A program made the position numbers and the translations under genes. This document shows, piece after piece, positions 35,326 to 44,193 of a stretch of 64,000 bases of DNA. The stretch's first letter is position 1, and every line of letters starts with the position of its first letter. The notes under the pieces are model-generated. The model did not search any database, had not been told where the DNA came from, and saw only the letters and a program-made list of their open reading frames with translations. This DNA comes from Magnetospirillum sp902729445 (GTDB taxonomy: Bacteria > Pseudomonadota > Alphaproteobacteria > Rhodospirillales > Magnetospirillaceae): contig NZ_CACVCE010000056.1 in assembly GCF_902729445.1 (NCBI RefSeq), forward strand, positions 1-64,000. The letters run 5' to 3'.

Positions 35326-36732
35326 TCAGGCATTTGCCGCAGGAATAATTGGAGCGTTTGGAATTTGTGCAGTCACGGTCAGGCCGCCTTCCGGGCGGTT
35401 CGACAAGACGACGTCGCCGCCATGGGCGCGAATGGCGGCGCGGGCCACCGCCAGGCCCAGGCCGGTGCCGCCGGTGTCGCGGTTGCGGCTGGCCTCCAGT
35501 CGGACGAAGGGGGCGAAGACCCGTTCGAACTCCGCTTCCGGGATGCCCGGGCCGTCATCTTCGACGGTCAGCACCGTCTGGCCGATTTGGGCTTCCAGCC
35601 GGCAGCGGGCGGAGCCGCCATATTTGACGGCGTTCTCGATCAGATTGGCGATGGCCCGTTTCAGGGCGGTGGGGCGGGCCTCGATCACCAGGCGGTCGGG
35701 GCCGTCGTAGCTGCCGCCCAGATCCTCGGCCAGGCCCTGGACCAGGGCGGCGACATCGACCGGGCGGCGGTCCTCGCGCAGGGCGTCGTCCTTGGCGAAA
35801 GACAAAGTGGCGGCGATCATCCGCTCCATCTCATCCAGGTCGGCCAGCAAGCGGGTGCGCTCGTCCTCGTCGTCGATGAACTCGGCCCGCAGTTTCAGGC
35901 GAGTGATCGGCGTGCGCAGGTCGTGGCTGATCGCCGCCAGCATCTGGGTGCGGTCATCGACGAAGCGGCGGATGCGGCCTTGCATGACGTTGAAGGCGTG
36001 CGCCGCCTTGCGCACCTCGCGCGGGCCGGTTTCCGGGACCGGCGGCGCGGTGATCTCCAATCCCAGCCGCTCGGCGGCGGCGGCGAAGGTGGCAAACGGC
36101 CGGGTGGCGCGGCGTACCGCCCACAAGGCGGCCAGGGTCACCGCCAGAAGGGCCGCGACCACCGGCCCCAGGAAGCGCAAGCCCCACAGCGGCTCGCCCA
36201 AATCCAACGGCGCGAAGACGTTCAGCCATGACCCGTCGTACAGCCGGACCGAAATGCGCAGCGCCGGGCCGTGCAGGCCGTGGCCCAGGCCGAACCCGCC
36301 CCCGGGTCCTCCCCCGGGTCCTCCGCCCATGCCCATGCCTTGCGGATGTTGGGTCGGACCGGGCGGTGGCGGCCCCATCGCCACCCGGATCTGGCGGCCG
36401 TCCAGGGCCGGGGCCAGGTCGCGCGCCACCGCCTTGGCCAGGCCGAACGGTTCCTCGCTGTCGCCGACCAGCGGATTGGCGCCCCAGCCGGCGCGAAAGC
36501 CGGTGCTGTCCATGCGGCGCAGGACGTGGCGGCGGGCCTCGGGCGGGGTTTCCTCGACCAGGGCGACCAGGGCCGCGACCCGTTCGGCGGCGTTGCGCCC
36601 GCCCAGCGCGGCCAGCGCCTCGCTGCGCGAGCCGGCGAACACGAACAAGGCTGCGCCCAAGCTTAAGGCCAACGCCGCCACCAGCACCAAGGCGGTGCGG
36701 CCGACCATGCTGTCGGGGATCAGGCGGGGCAT
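35326..36732 (-). CDS. Sensor histidine kinase (EnvZ-like)
   Basis: The 468-aa kinase has two membrane helices (about 12-32 and 178-200), a periplasmic domain, HAMP (about 200-250), a HisKA domain with His in AAISHDLRTPITRLK and an HATPase with N box IENAVKYGG and G boxes VEDDGPGIP and GGTGLGLAVA. A periplasmic segment (about 120-156) is very rich in Gly, Pro, His and Met (QHPQGMGMGGG...GLGHGLHG), which may bind metal. It overlaps its response regulator by 13 bp. Confidence 0.92.
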   Translation of the reverse strand: MPRLIPDSMVGRTALVLVAALALSLGAALFVFAGSRSEALAALGGRNAAERVAALVALVEETPPEARRHVLRRMDSTGFRAGWGANPLVGDSEEPFGLAKAVARDLAPALDGRQIRVAMGPPPPGPTQHPQGMGMGGGPGGGPGGGFGLGHGLHGPALRISVRLYDGSWLNVFAPLDLGEPLWGLRFLGPVVAALLAVTLAALWAVRRATRPFATFAAAAERLGLEITAPPVPETGPREVRKAAHAFNVMQGRIRRFVDDRTQMLAAISHDLRTPITRLKLRAEFIDDEDERTRLLADLDEMERMIAATLSFAKDDALREDRRPVDVAALVQGLAEDLGGSYDGPDRLVIEARPTALKRAIANLIENAVKYGGSARCRLEAQIGQTVLTVEDDGPGIPEAEFERVFAPFVRLEASRNRDTGGTGLGLAVARAAIRAHGGDVVLSNRPEGGLTVTAQIPNAPIIPAANA

Positions 36733-37448
36733 GACGCGGTCACTTCCGGAGTGAACAGATAGCCGCCGCCGCGGACGGTCTTGATCAATTGCGGCTCCTT
36801 GGGGTCGTCATCGAGTTTGCGGCGCAGGCGGCTGACCTGGATGTCGATCGAGCGGTCGAAGGCGATGGCCTGGCGCCCGCGCGCCAGGTCCAGCAACTGG
36901 TCGCGCGACAGCACCCGGCGCGGATGTTCGACGAACACGCGCAGCAGGTCGAACTCGCCGGCCGACAGCGCCACCATCACGCCCTCCGGGTTGGTCAGGT
37001 CGCGGGTGTCGAGATTCAATCCCCAGCCGGCGAAGCAGACCGCCTTGCCCAGCGGACCAGGGGCGGGAAAGGGCGCCGAATAGCGGCGCAGCACCGCCTT
37101 GATGCGGGCCAGCAATTCGCGCGGGTTGAACGGTTTGGGCAGGTAATCGTCGGCGCCGACTTCCAGGCCGACGATGCGGTCGGTCTCCTCGCCCATGGCG
37201 GTCAGCATGATGATCGGCAGCGTCGAACCGTGGCCGCGTAAGGATCGGGTCAGGCTAAGGCCGTCCTCGCCGGGCATCATCACGTCCAGGACCACCAGAT
37301 CGACCGCATGGCCGTCCAGGCGGCGGTGCATCTCGGCGCCGTCCTTGGCCACGGTCACCTTCAGGCCGTGCTTGACCAGGAAGCGCGCCAGCAGCTCGCG
37401 GATGTCGCGGTCGTCATCGACCACCAGGATATGCGGGACCTTGTCCAT
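36720..37448 (-). CDS. OmpR-family response regulator
   Basis: The 242-aa protein starts MDKVPHILVVDDDRDIRELL at 37448. The receiver has the acidic pair DDD, the phospho-Asp in VVLDVMMPGEDG, and the Thr/Lys of LTAMGEETD and PKPFNPREL. The C-terminal winged helix ends IDIQVSRLRRKLDDDPKEP-QLIKTVRGGGYLF. It is the partner of the downstream overlapping kinase and is divergent from miaA with only 64 bp between starts. Confidence 0.93.
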   Translation of the reverse strand: MDKVPHILVVDDDRDIRELLARFLVKHGLKVTVAKDGAEMHRRLDGHAVDLVVLDVMMPGEDGLSLTRSLRGHGSTLPIIMLTAMGEETDRIVGLEVGADDYLPKPFNPRELLARIKAVLRRYSAPFPAPGPLGKAVCFAGWGLNLDTRDLTNPEGVMVALSAGEFDLLRVFVEHPRRVLSRDQLLDLARGRQAIAFDRSIDIQVSRLRRKLDDDPKEPQLIKTVRGGGYLFTPEVTASCPA

Positions 37449-37512
37449 GACATCGACTATAACGCGGTCAAGTTTCCCGGCATGAGGAAAGTTGGTAACC
37501 GATGGTAACGGC

Positions 37513-38451
37513 ATGAACACGGGCATCGTCGTCGCCGGCCCCACCGCCTCGGGCAAGTCGGCCCTGGCGCTGGCTATCGCGCGAAAGTTCGACGGCGTGG
37601 TGATCAACGCCGATTCGATGCAGGTCTACGACGTCCTGCGGGTGGTCACCGCGCGGCCGTCGGCGGCCGACGAGGCCCAGGCCCCCCATCGCCTGTACGG
37701 CGTGCTGGCGCCGTCCATCGCCTGTTCCGCCGCCCTGTGGCGCGACATGGCGGCGGCCGAGATCCAGGCAGCATGGGCGGCCGGGCGGCTGCCGGTGGTG
37801 GTCGGCGGTACCGGCCTTTACATCCGCACCCTGACGCAAGGCATCTCGCCGATCCCGGAAATCCCCGAGCCGGTGCGCGCCACGGCCCGCGCACTGCTGG
37901 CCGAGATGGGCAACCAGCGCTTCCACGCCCTGCTGGCCGAGCGCGATCCGGTGATGGCGGCCCGGCTGGATGTCGGCAATTCCCAGCGCCTGGCCCGCGC
38001 CTTCGAGGTCATCGAGGCCACCGGCCGCTCGCTGGCCGAGTGGCAGGCCGACCCGCGCGAAGGGGCGTTGCCCGCCCGCTGGCTGACCCTGTCGCTGGCG
38101 CCGCCGCGCGACGCGCTGTACGCCGCCTGCGCCGGCCGCTTCCGCCAGATGGTCCAGCAAGGCGCGCTGGACGAGGTCGCCTCCTTGCTGGCGTTGGACC
38201 TTGACCCGACTTTGCCGGCCTGCAAGGCCCTGGGCGTGCCGGAACTGGCCGCCCACATCCGCGGCCAATGCGATCTCGAGGCGGCCATCAATGCCGCCAC
38301 CCAGGCCACCCGCAACTACGCCAAACGCCAGCTGACCTGGTTCCGCCACCAACTTGATGCGCCGGAAGTGATTTCCGCGCAATTTTCGGAAAGCATTTTC
38401 GCTGAAATCTTTCCGAAAATTCGCCACTTCCTATTGACCGGGGCTGCGTGA
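37513..38451 (+). CDS. miaA: tRNA dimethylallyltransferase
   Basis: The 312-aa enzyme transfers a dimethylallyl group to A37 of tRNAs reading UNN. It has the P-loop VAGPTASGKSALAL, DSMQVYDVLRVVTARPSAAD, RLYGVL, VVVGGTGLYIRTL and the C-terminal ATRNYAKRQLTWFRHQ. The start MNTGIVVAG at 37513 is favoured over an earlier in-frame ATG at 37492. The N37 target includes tRNA-Phe in many bacteria. Confidence 0.94.
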   Translation: MNTGIVVAGPTASGKSALALAIARKFDGVVINADSMQVYDVLRVVTARPSAADEAQAPHRLYGVLAPSIACSAALWRDMAAAEIQAAWAAGRLPVVVGGTGLYIRTLTQGISPIPEIPEPVRATARALLAEMGNQRFHALLAERDPVMAARLDVGNSQRLARAFEVIEATGRSLAEWQADPREGALPARWLTLSLAPPRDALYAACAGRFRQMVQQGALDEVASLLALDLDPTLPACKALGVPELAAHIRGQCDLEAAINAATQATRNYAKRQLTWFRHQLDAPEVISAQFSESIFAEIFPKIRHFLLTGAA

Positions 38452-38547
38452 GCGATTAGTTTGACCGGCTCGCGGCCCACCCGCGCGCGCTGTCGGCGTG
38501 CGCATTCACATCCGGTGGACGGCCAGGAATAAGGAAAGGTTCGGACG

Positions 38548-40314
38548 ATGTCACAGCAAGGCGCAATGAACGGAGCGGAAATCCTCTTGAAGGCTTTGGT
38601 CGACCAAGGCGTAGAGGTGATTTTCGGTTATCCGGGCGGGGCGATCCTTCCCATCTATGACGAGCTGTTCAAGCAGAACCGCCTGAAGCACATCCTGGTG
38701 CGCCACGAGCAGGCCGCCGTGCATGCCGCCGAGGGCTATGCCCGTTCGACCGGCAAGGTCGGCTGTGTGCTGGTGACCTCGGGTCCCGGCGCCACCAATA
38801 CCGTCACCGGCCTGGCCGACGCCTTGTGCGATTCGGTGCCGCTGGTGTGCCTGACCGGCCAGGTGCCGACCCATCTGATCGGCAACGACGCCTTCCAGGA
38901 AGCCGACATCACCGGCATCACCCGGCCGTGCACCAAGCACAATTACCTGGTCAAGGACGTCGCCGACCTGTCGCGCATCGTCCACGAGGCCTTCCATGTC
39001 GCCCGTTCCGGCCGTCCCGGCCCGGTGCTGGTCGATCTGCCCAAGGATGTGGTGCAGGCCCACGGCGAATATCACGGCCCGACCCGCTTCAAGAGCAAGT
39101 ACAAGCCGCAGGTCAAGGGCGACCTCAAGGCCATCGAGAAGGCGGTCGAGATGATCGCCGCCGCCAAGCGGCCGATCGTCTATGTCGGCGGCGGCGTGGT
39201 CAATTCCGGCCCGGCCGCCTGCCAGTTGCTGACCCAGTTCGTCCGTCTGGCCGGCTTTCCCTGCACCCAGACCCTGATGGGCCTGGGCGCCTTCCCCAGC
39301 TCGGACCCGCTGTCCTTGGGCATGCTGGGCATGCACGGCACCTACGAAGCCAATCTGGCGATGCATGATTGCGACGTCATGATCAATGTCGGCGCCCGCT
39401 TCGACGACCGCGTCACCGGCCGCCTGAACGCCTTCTCGCCGAACTCGAAGAAGATCCACATCGACATCGACCCCAGCTCGATCAACAAGAACGTGGTGGT
39501 CGATCTGGCGGTGGTCGGCGACGCCGCCCACATCCTGGAAGACATGATCAAGGTGTGGAAGGCCAAGCAGGTCCGCATCGACGACAAGGCCCTGCGGGCG
39601 TGGTGGGCGCAGATCGAGCAATGGCGGGGCAAGAACTGCCTGCATTACCCGGCCTCGAACTCGATCATCAAGCCGCAATATGCCATCCAGCGTCTGTACG
39701 AGCTGACCAAGCACAAGAACCCCTTCATCGCCACCGAGGTCGGGCAGCACCAGATGTGGGCGGCCCAGCACTTCCGCTTCGAGAAGCCGAACCATTGGCT
39801 GACGTCGGGCGGTCTGGGCACCATGGGCTACGGCCTGCCGGCCGCCATGGGCGTGCAGGTGGCCCATCCCGGCGCCCTGGTCATCGACATCGCCGGCGAA
39901 TCCTCGATCCAGATGAACATCCAGGAACTCGCCACCCTGGCCCAGCACAAGCTGCCGGTGAAGGTGTTCATCTTGAACAACCAGTATATGGGCATGGTCC
40001 GCCAGTGGCAGGAACTGATCCATGGTGGCCGCTATTCGGAAAGCCACATGCACACCCATCCGGACTTCGTCAAGCTGGCGGAAGCCTTCGGCGCGGTGGG
40101 CCTGCGCGCCGACAAGCCCAGCCAGGTCGACGACCTGATCAACGAGATGATCTCGGTCGATCGTCCGGTGGTGGCGGAATTGCGCACCGACGCCTCGGAA
40201 AACTGCTTCCCGATGATCATGCCCGGCATGGCCCACAACGAGATGGTGCTGGGTCCGGAGGATCGCTCGGTCGAGCATCCGGGTTCGGAAGAAGACGGCA
40301 TGGTCTTGGTGTGA
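38548..40314 (+). CDS. ilvB: Acetolactate synthase large subunit
   Basis: The 588-aa thiamine-diphosphate enzyme condenses pyruvate with pyruvate or 2-oxobutyrate. Visible are the catalytic Glu in VRHEQAAVHAAEGYARSTG, the FAD-domain GLGAFPSSDPLSLGMLGMHG, and the ThDP motif DIAGESSIQMNIQELATL...NNQYMGMVRQWQE. It is the first gene of ilvB-ilvN-ilvC, with a GGAAAGG ribosome site; ilvN follows 17 bp later. Confidence 0.96.
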   Translation: MSQQGAMNGAEILLKALVDQGVEVIFGYPGGAILPIYDELFKQNRLKHILVRHEQAAVHAAEGYARSTGKVGCVLVTSGPGATNTVTGLADALCDSVPLVCLTGQVPTHLIGNDAFQEADITGITRPCTKHNYLVKDVADLSRIVHEAFHVARSGRPGPVLVDLPKDVVQAHGEYHGPTRFKSKYKPQVKGDLKAIEKAVEMIAAAKRPIVYVGGGVVNSGPAACQLLTQFVRLAGFPCTQTLMGLGAFPSSDPLSLGMLGMHGTYEANLAMHDCDVMINVGARFDDRVTGRLNAFSPNSKKIHIDIDPSSINKNVVVDLAVVGDAAHILEDMIKVWKAKQVRIDDKALRAWWAQIEQWRGKNCLHYPASNSIIKPQYAIQRLYELTKHKNPFIATEVGQHQMWAAQHFRFEKPNHWLTSGGLGTMGYGLPAAMGVQVAHPGALVIDIAGESSIQMNIQELATLAQHKLPVKVFILNNQYMGMVRQWQELIHGGRYSESHMHTHPDFVKLAEAFGAVGLRADKPSQVDDLINEMISVDRPVVAELRTDASENCFPMIMPGMAHNEMVLGPEDRSVEHPGSEEDGMVLV

Positions 40315-40331
40315 GCAGGGGGTAAGGAACA

Positions 40332-40844
40332 ATGATCAAGCACGAAGAAATCCAGCGCCACACCATCGCCGTCCTGGTTGACAACGAATCGGGCGTGCTG
40401 GCCCGGGTCATCGGTCTGTTCTCGGGGCGCGGCTACAATATCGAAAGCCTGACGGTGGCCGAGGTCAACGCGGCCGACAATCTGTCGCGCATCACCATCG
40501 TCACCAGCGGCACCCGTCAGATCATCGAGCAGATCAAGAACCAGCTGCGTCGCCTGGTGCCGGTGCACAAGGTGTCGGACCTGACCATCGAAGGCCCGCA
40601 TGTCGGCCGCGAGCTGGCTCTGGTCAAGGTGTCGAGCACCGGCGAAAAGCGGGTGGAATCCTTGCGCATCGCCGACATCTTCCGCGCGCGCGCCATCGAT
40701 TCGACCAATGAAAGCTTCGTGTTCGAGGTGGTCGGCGCCACCGAGAAGGTCGATGCCTTCATCAAGCTGATGGAGCCCCTGGGCCTGGTCGATGTGTCGC
40801 GCACCGGAGTCGCGGCTATTGCACGCGGCGCGGCCGCGCTGTAA
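40332..40844 (+). CDS. ilvN: Acetolactate synthase small (regulatory) subunit
   Basis: The 170-aa subunit has the N-terminal ACT domain (HTIAVLVDNESGVLARVIGL, then FSGRGYNIESLTVAEV) that binds valine for feedback control, and the C-terminal activation domain (RVESLRIADIFRARAIDST, then FVFEVVGATEKVDAFIKLM). It is co-transcribed with ilvB and ilvC. Confidence 0.96.
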   Translation: MIKHEEIQRHTIAVLVDNESGVLARVIGLFSGRGYNIESLTVAEVNAADNLSRITIVTSGTRQIIEQIKNQLRRLVPVHKVSDLTIEGPHVGRELALVKVSSTGEKRVESLRIADIFRARAIDSTNESFVFEVVGATEKVDAFIKLMEPLGLVDVSRTGVAAIARGAAAL

Positions 40845-40903
40845 GGAAGGCCCCACGAGTTCAAATGGCGGCCCATGCGGGGCCGCGACGGAAAGGAAAG
40901 ACC

Positions 40904-41923
40904 ATGCGCGTTTATTATGACCGTGACGCTGACGTCAATCTGATCAAGGGCAAGAAGGTCGCCATTGTCGGCTATGGCAGCCAGGGCCACGCTCACGCGC
41001 TGAACCTGCGCGATTCGGGCGTCAAGGAAGTGGCCGTGGCGCTGCGTCCCGGCTCGGCCACCGTCAAGAAGGCCGAGGGCGAGGGCCTGAAGGTCATGAG
41101 CCCGGCCGATGCCGCCAAGTGGGCCGACGTGGTCATGATGCTGACCCCGGACGAACTGCAGGCCGACATCTACAAGACCGACCTGGCCGACAACATGAAG
41201 CAGGGCGCCGCCCTGGTGTTCGCCCACGGACTGAACGTCCATTTTGGCCTGATCGTGCCGCGCGCCGACCTCGACGTGTTCATGGTCGCCCCCAAGGGCC
41301 CCGGCCACACCGTGCGCGGCGAGTACCTGAAGGGTGGCGGCGTGCCGTGCCTGGTGGCCGTGGCCCAGAACGCCACCGGCAACGCCCTGGAAATCGCCCT
41401 GTCCTATGCCTCGTCCATCGGCGGCGGCCGTTCGGGCATCATCGAGACCAACTTCCGCGAGGAATGCGAAACCGACCTGTTCGGCGAGCAGGTGGTGCTG
41501 TGCGGCGGCCTGACCAAGCTGATCCAATACGGCTTCGAGACCCTGGTCGAAGCGGGCTACGCCCCGGAAATGGCCTATTTCGAGTGCCTGCACGAAGTGA
41601 AGCTGATCGTCGACCTGATCTATGAGGGCGGCATCGCCAACATGCGCTACTCGATCTCGAACACCGCCGAATACGGCGATTACGTGACCGGCCCGCGCAT
41701 CGTCACCGAAGAGACCAAGAAGGAAATGAAGCGCGTGCTGGAAGACATCCAGTCCGGCCGCTTCGTCCGCGATTGGATGCTGGAATGCAAGGCCGGCCAG
41801 CCTTCGTTCAAGGCGACCCGCCGCATCCAGTCCGAGCACCCGATCGAGCAGGTCGGCGAGCGCCTGCGCGGCATGATGCCGTGGATCGCCAAGAACAAGC
41901 TGGTCGACAAGGCCAAGAACTAA
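40904..41923 (+). CDS. ilvC: Ketol-acid reductoisomerase
   Basis: The 339-aa class I (short) enzyme rearranges and reduces acetolactate or acetohydroxybutyrate. The N-terminal Rossmann domain has KKVAIVGYGSQGHAHALNLR with the NADPH-selective loop LRPGSATVKKAE. The knotted C-terminal domain has the metal ligands in DLFGEQVVLCGG and the FECLHEVKLIVDLIYEGGI stretch. The start at 40904 has GGAAAGGAAAG before it. A terminator follows. Confidence 0.96.
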   Translation: MRVYYDRDADVNLIKGKKVAIVGYGSQGHAHALNLRDSGVKEVAVALRPGSATVKKAEGEGLKVMSPADAAKWADVVMMLTPDELQADIYKTDLADNMKQGAALVFAHGLNVHFGLIVPRADLDVFMVAPKGPGHTVRGEYLKGGGVPCLVAVAQNATGNALEIALSYASSIGGGRSGIIETNFREECETDLFGEQVVLCGGLTKLIQYGFETLVEAGYAPEMAYFECLHEVKLIVDLIYEGGIANMRYSISNTAEYGDYVTGPRIVTEETKKEMKRVLEDIQSGRFVRDWMLECKAGQPSFKATRRIQSEHPIEQVGERLRGMMPWIAKNKLVDKAKN

Positions 41924-41950
41924 GCCGCTTCCGGTTTGGATCATGGAAAG

Positions 41951-41977
41951 GCCCTGGGCGCGCCCAGGGTCTTTTCG
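41951..41977 (+). terminator. Terminator of the ilvBNC operon
   Basis: CCCTGGGC pairs with GCCCAGGG (41952-41959, 41962-41969) and is followed by TCTTTT, 28 bp after ilvC. Confidence 0.75.
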
Positions 41978-42123
41978 CTTGTACGGGGTGTTTTCATGTA
42001 TTCTCTCCTGGCTGAGAAGCCCTTGCCTGCCAGGGCGCTGCCGCGACACCGATCCACAATGCGTCTTCCTCTTCTCCCGGCTTGGGCCTATCGTTACATA
42101 CGTCCGGATGATCCGAGGGTGGC

Positions 42124-44139
42124 ATGAAGTCTGGTTTGCCGGGACGAGACTGGTTCTGGGCTCCGCTGGTGGTCTTGCTGACCTTGACCATGGTGGTGTG
42201 GGACGTCTCTCATATCTACGCTACCCGCCGAGCCGACGCGCGCGAGCGGCTGGAAGCCTTGGCCCGGGTGGTCGAAGCCCGCACCCATCAGGTGTTCCTG
42301 GGGATCGACCGCATGCTGGCCGATACCGGCACGGAACTGACGATGGCCGGCCCGCCCGGTGCGTCGGCGTTCCATCGCTATCTGACCGCCCGGGCCAAAA
42401 TCCATGCCGAGGCGCTGACCATCACCGTGGTCGCCCCAAACGGCACCATCTTGCATTCCACAGCCGCCAACCTTGTCGGCAAGAATGTCGGCGACCGCTC
42501 GTACCTGACCTATTTCCGCGACAATCCCAAGGATGATGGCCTGTTCGTCGGCGAGCCGGTCAAGGGCCTGTTGAACCGCACCATCGTCTTCGCCGCCCGT
42601 GGTGTCGATGATGACGACGGCAAGCTGAAGGCGGTGGTGGTGTCGGCGATTTCGCCGGCCATCTTCGCCGCCATGCTGGATGCCGCCTTGCCATCGGAAC
42701 CGTCGGGCGCCATCTCGCTCTCGAACCGCCATCACATCATCCTGGCGCGCGCGCCCGACCTTGATGGCGACGCCATCGGCCTCTCCTTGGCGCAGGCGCC
42801 GGCCATGGTCGCCCACCTCAATTCGGGCAAGCCCGCCTCGCTTCAGGAGGCAACCGGCGGAGTTGACGGTGTCCGCCGCATGGTGGCGATCCGCACGGTC
42901 GAGCCGTGGGGACTGACCATCGGCGTCAGCGCCTCGATCGCCGACATCTTGAAGCCGGCTCTGCCGCGTATTCTGGGCGACCTGGTGTTGTTGGGGGTGA
43001 TCACCGTCATCACCATCGCGTTGGTGCGGGTCAGCCGCTCGCGCGAACGGGCGCGCAGCCAAGCGCATGAAAGCCTGGCCCAAGCCCGCGACTACTACAT
43101 GCGGGTGCTGGAAACCTTTCCGGCCCTGATCCGCCGCACCGACATGGACGGATTGTGCGACTCGGTCAACCGCACCTGGAAGGAATTCACCGGCCGCGAT
43201 ACCGCGACGGAACAGGGCGAAGGCTGGCTGGCCGGCATCCATGCCGACGATCGTGGTGCGGTGACGCTGTCGGCCGATTGCGAGTATCGCCTGATGGCGG
43301 CCGACGGCGAGTATCGGTGGGTGCATCAGACCACCCGGCCGCTGCTTGACCCCGATGGCAAGCCGTCCGGTTTCCTGTCGGCCTGCTTCGACGTCACCGA
43401 CGCCCGCCAGGTCCGGGAAAAGCTGCAGCGTTCCAACGAGGAACTGGAACAGTTCGCCTATGTCGCCAGCCACGATCTGCGCGAGCCCTTGCGCATGATC
43501 AGCAGCTACATCGCCTTGATCGAGCGCCGCCTGGGCGAAGGCTGCGCCCCCGAACTGCGCGAGTTCCTGGGCTTTGCCAAGGACGGCGCCAGCCGCATGG
43601 ACCGCCTGGTGCTGGATCTGCTGCAATTGTCGCGGATCGGCCGGATGTCGTCGCCCAAGCAGATGATCCGGTCGGGCGACGCCCTGCAGCGGGCGATCCT
43701 GCAATTGAGCGTGGCGCTGGAGGAAAGCGGCGGCGCGGTCGAGGTCGGCGACATGCCCGAGATTTTTGCCTCCGAGGACGATATGGTCAGGTTGTTCCAG
43801 AACCTGATCGGCAACGCGGTCAAATATGCCATCCCCGGTACGCCGCCCCGCATCGCCGTCAGCGCCGATCGCGAGGCCGGGGCCTGGCGGTTCTCGGTGA
43901 CCGACAACGGCATCGGCATCGCGCGCGAGAATTTCGACCGGGTGTTTCGCATCTTCCAGCGCCTGCATGGGCGCGATGAATTCAGCGGCGGTTCGGGCAT
44001 CGGCCTGGCCATCTGCAAGAAGATCGTCGAAGGCCATGGCGGGCGCATCTGGGTCGATTCCCCCGGGGCCAACCTGGGCACCTCGTTCATCTTCACCCTT
44101 CCTGCCCATGTCCAGAGGGCCGAGACCGGCAAGGCCTAG
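42124..44139 (+). CDS. Sensor histidine kinase with dCache and PAS domains
   Basis: The 671-aa kinase has a membrane helix at about 12-30, a periplasmic dCache domain (about 40-285; TITVVAPNGTILHSTAANLV, VGDRSYLTYFRDNPKDDGLF), a second helix (about 288-308), a PAS domain (about 325-430) and a HisKA with His in YVASHDLREPLRMISSYI. The HATPase has LIGNAVKYA, VTDNGIGIA and GGSGIGLAICKKIVEGHGG. The architecture and HDLREPLR motif resemble light/nutrient-type bacterial kinases. No response regulator is adjacent; it is an orphan next to a GH4 gene. Confidence 0.9.
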   Translation: MKSGLPGRDWFWAPLVVLLTLTMVVWDVSHIYATRRADARERLEALARVVEARTHQVFLGIDRMLADTGTELTMAGPPGASAFHRYLTARAKIHAEALTITVVAPNGTILHSTAANLVGKNVGDRSYLTYFRDNPKDDGLFVGEPVKGLLNRTIVFAARGVDDDDGKLKAVVVSAISPAIFAAMLDAALPSEPSGAISLSNRHHIILARAPDLDGDAIGLSLAQAPAMVAHLNSGKPASLQEATGGVDGVRRMVAIRTVEPWGLTIGVSASIADILKPALPRILGDLVLLGVITVITIALVRVSRSRERARSQAHESLAQARDYYMRVLETFPALIRRTDMDGLCDSVNRTWKEFTGRDTATEQGEGWLAGIHADDRGAVTLSADCEYRLMAADGEYRWVHQTTRPLLDPDGKPSGFLSACFDVTDARQVREKLQRSNEELEQFAYVASHDLREPLRMISSYIALIERRLGEGCAPELREFLGFAKDGASRMDRLVLDLLQLSRIGRMSSPKQMIRSGDALQRAILQLSVALEESGGAVEVGDMPEIFASEDDMVRLFQNLIGNAVKYAIPGTPPRIAVSADREAGAWRFSVTDNGIGIARENFDRVFRIFQRLHGRDEFSGGSGIGLAICKKIVEGHGGRIWVDSPGANLGTSFIFTLPAHVQRAETGKA

Positions 44140-44193
44140 CGTGCGGGGTGTTTCGCGCTTATCTTTGAGTGATCAAGCGGAGGGAGGCGTGCC

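Noticed and set aside
38551..40332. A 593-codon minus-strand frame over ilvB
   Set aside because: It is a shadow of ilvB with no recognised domains.
42094..44109. A 671-codon minus-strand frame over the dCache kinase
   Set aside because: It is a shadow of the kinase gene; all kinase motifs are in the plus frame.
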